Assembly (NCBI GenBank): GCA_002474345.1
Contig: DKQD01000198.1
Location: 1 to 7,252, forward strand
Origin: Bacteriovoracaceae bacterium UBA7317
GTDB taxonomy: Bacteria; Bdellovibrionota; Bacteriovoracia; Bacteriovoracales; Bacteriovoracaceae
Reading direction: 5' to 3'
DNA length: 7,252 nt
The translations under genes were made by a program, and so were the position numbers. Shown here in pieces: positions 6,674-7,252 of this stretch. The first letter of the stretch is position 1, and each line of letters opens with the position of its first letter. The notes beneath the pieces are model-generated. The model was not told where the DNA came from. It saw only the letters and a program-made list of their open reading frames with translations, and did no database searches.

Positions 6674-6735
6674 TGTCATCTAGGCACTAAAACTTATGCT
6701 GAATAGTTGGCATCTTTCTTGCTCTTCTAGTGACA
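6674..6735 (+). other. Non-coding stretch with long-range and nested inverted repeats
   Basis: Between ilvE and the next gene, TGTCA-T-CTAG (6674-6683) can pair with CTAGTGACA (6727-6735), nine pairs with one bulged T. It encloses a small ATGC/GCAT pair (6696-6699 with 6710-6713). Just downstream, ACCTAA (6737-6742) and TTAGGT (6768-6773) are also inverted. This could be a structured 5' leader for the gene at 6807 or chance pairing. No convincing -35/-10 pair was found in this region. Confidence 0.2.
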
Positions 6736-6795
6736 GACCTAAAAGAACGAAAAGTTAAGTAGGTTTATTAGGTTAAAAAACAAAATGAGAATTTG

Positions 6796-6801
6796 AGGAG
6801 G
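6796..6801 (+). promoter_or_regulatory. Strong ribosome binding site for the gene at 6807
   Basis: AGGAGG, a perfect Shine-Dalgarno core, lies five bases before the ATG at 6807. It is the strongest such site in the window and supports the truncated frame as a real, probably well-translated gene. Confidence 0.85.
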
Positions 6802-6806
6802 AGTTC

Positions 6807-7252
6807 ATGAATTTTAAAATGGTTTTACCTTGTTTAGCGGTTTTAGCATCAAGCTATATAGAAGCGAGACCTAGGCCTTTACCTTTAAGAGACTTTGGGA
6901 TGAAGCCGAAGCAAACTGTCATTGATGATCTGAAAGTGAAGGTTTTAAACCGGAATGACTTTAGAGGTGGAAAACGTGCTGCGATTAAGGGGCGAGTCCT
7001 TTTAGGTAATAATCCTTGCCTCGCAAAAGGGGTTAAAGTTCATGTTAAGAAGATTCAAAAACCTCGTAAGACAAAGATTGTTGCTTTTAAAACAAGCCTC
7101 AACAAACTCAGGCGCTGTACCAGGGAACTAAGGCCTGTTTATCACCATTTTAAAATGAAAGTAGAAGATGCGCGCCACACTTTTGTAAGACATTATAAAA
7201 GAAAAGGAAATCATGTGGCACTTCTAAAATTAGCTTCAATGTCAGCCCATCC
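6807..7252 (+). CDS. Exported, highly basic protein of unknown function (3' end outside window)
   Basis: I do not recognise this protein. The 148 codons visible run to the window edge without a stop. The first 20 residues (MNFK, then a hydrophobic run, ending YIEA before RPRP) look like a type I signal peptide, so the product is probably periplasmic, surface-bound or secreted. The mature part is very basic: I count about 35 Lys/Arg against 7 Asp/Glu in residues 21-148, plus several His. Two cysteines in the mature part, Cys71 (NNPC) and Cys104 (RRCTRE), could form a disulfide. Alternating hydrophobic patterns around 37-47, 58-66, 75-84 and 110-120 suggest beta strands, perhaps a small beta-sandwich. 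Cys9 is not in a lipobox. The charge suggests binding to an anionic partner such as LPS, teichoic-type polymer or nucleic acid, but that is speculation. The AGGAGG site supports the start. Confidence 0.8.
   Translation, partial: MNFKMVLPCLAVLASSYIEARPRPLPLRDFGMKPKQTVIDDLKVKVLNRNDFRGGKRAAIKGRVLLGNNPCLAKGVKVHVKKIQKPRKTKIVAFKTSLNKLRRCTRELRPVYHHFKMKVEDARHTFVRHYKRKGNHVALLKLASMSAH

Noticed and set aside
6807..6836. Cys9 as a lipoprotein lipidation site in the basic exported protein
   Set aside because: The residues before the Cys (VLP) do not fit a lipobox, since Pro is at -1, and a type I cleavage site after YIEA fits better.

Overview
This is an AT-rich bacterial window with five complete or nearly complete protein genes, plus one gene cut by the right edge. 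Gene density, clear Shine-Dalgarno sites, a TTG start and the gene content fit a Gram-negative, free-living bacterium. My best but tentative guess is the Bacteriovorax/Halobacteriovorax side of the Bdellovibrionota, judged only from composition and general protein character. No tRNA, rRNA, CRISPR array, insertion sequence or phage gene is visible.

Layout. Bases 1-1293 (+) hold the C-terminal part of a GAF plus class III nucleotidyl-cyclase-like protein whose frame is open at the left edge and whose cyclase active site is largely lost. Bases 1430-3196 (+) encode a large (588 aa) FAD-dependent acyl-CoA dehydrogenase starting at TTG. Bases 3193-4107 (-) encode an exported metallo-beta-lactamase-fold hydrolase of the N-acyl-homoserine lactonase type; its stop codon overlaps that of the dehydrogenase in a shared TTAA. 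A 209-base divergent intergenic region (4108-4316) carries candidate promoters both ways and a short operator-like dyad. Bases 4317-5486 (+) encode the bifunctional P-protein PheA (chorismate mutase, prephenate dehydratase, ACT), overlapping by ATGA with 5483-6649 (+), a class IV branched-chain aminotransferase (IlvE type). An 11-bp hairpin lies over the ilvE stop codon. After 157 non-coding bases with some inverted repeats, 6807-7252 (+) begins an exported, very basic protein of unknown function that runs off the window.

How the genes may work together. PheA makes phenylpyruvate from chorismate, and the translationally coupled aminotransferase could supply the last amination to phenylalanine as well as the final step for Leu/Ile/Val. 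This is an inference from the overlap. The dehydrogenase belongs to acyl-CoA (probably fatty acid) oxidation and the lactonase-like enzyme to periplasmic or extracellular lactone or ester hydrolysis; nothing shows that these two share a pathway. Most of the window is ordinary metabolism. The least ordinary items are the degenerate cyclase, the exported lactonase-like enzyme, the basic exported protein and the pheA-ilvE coupling.
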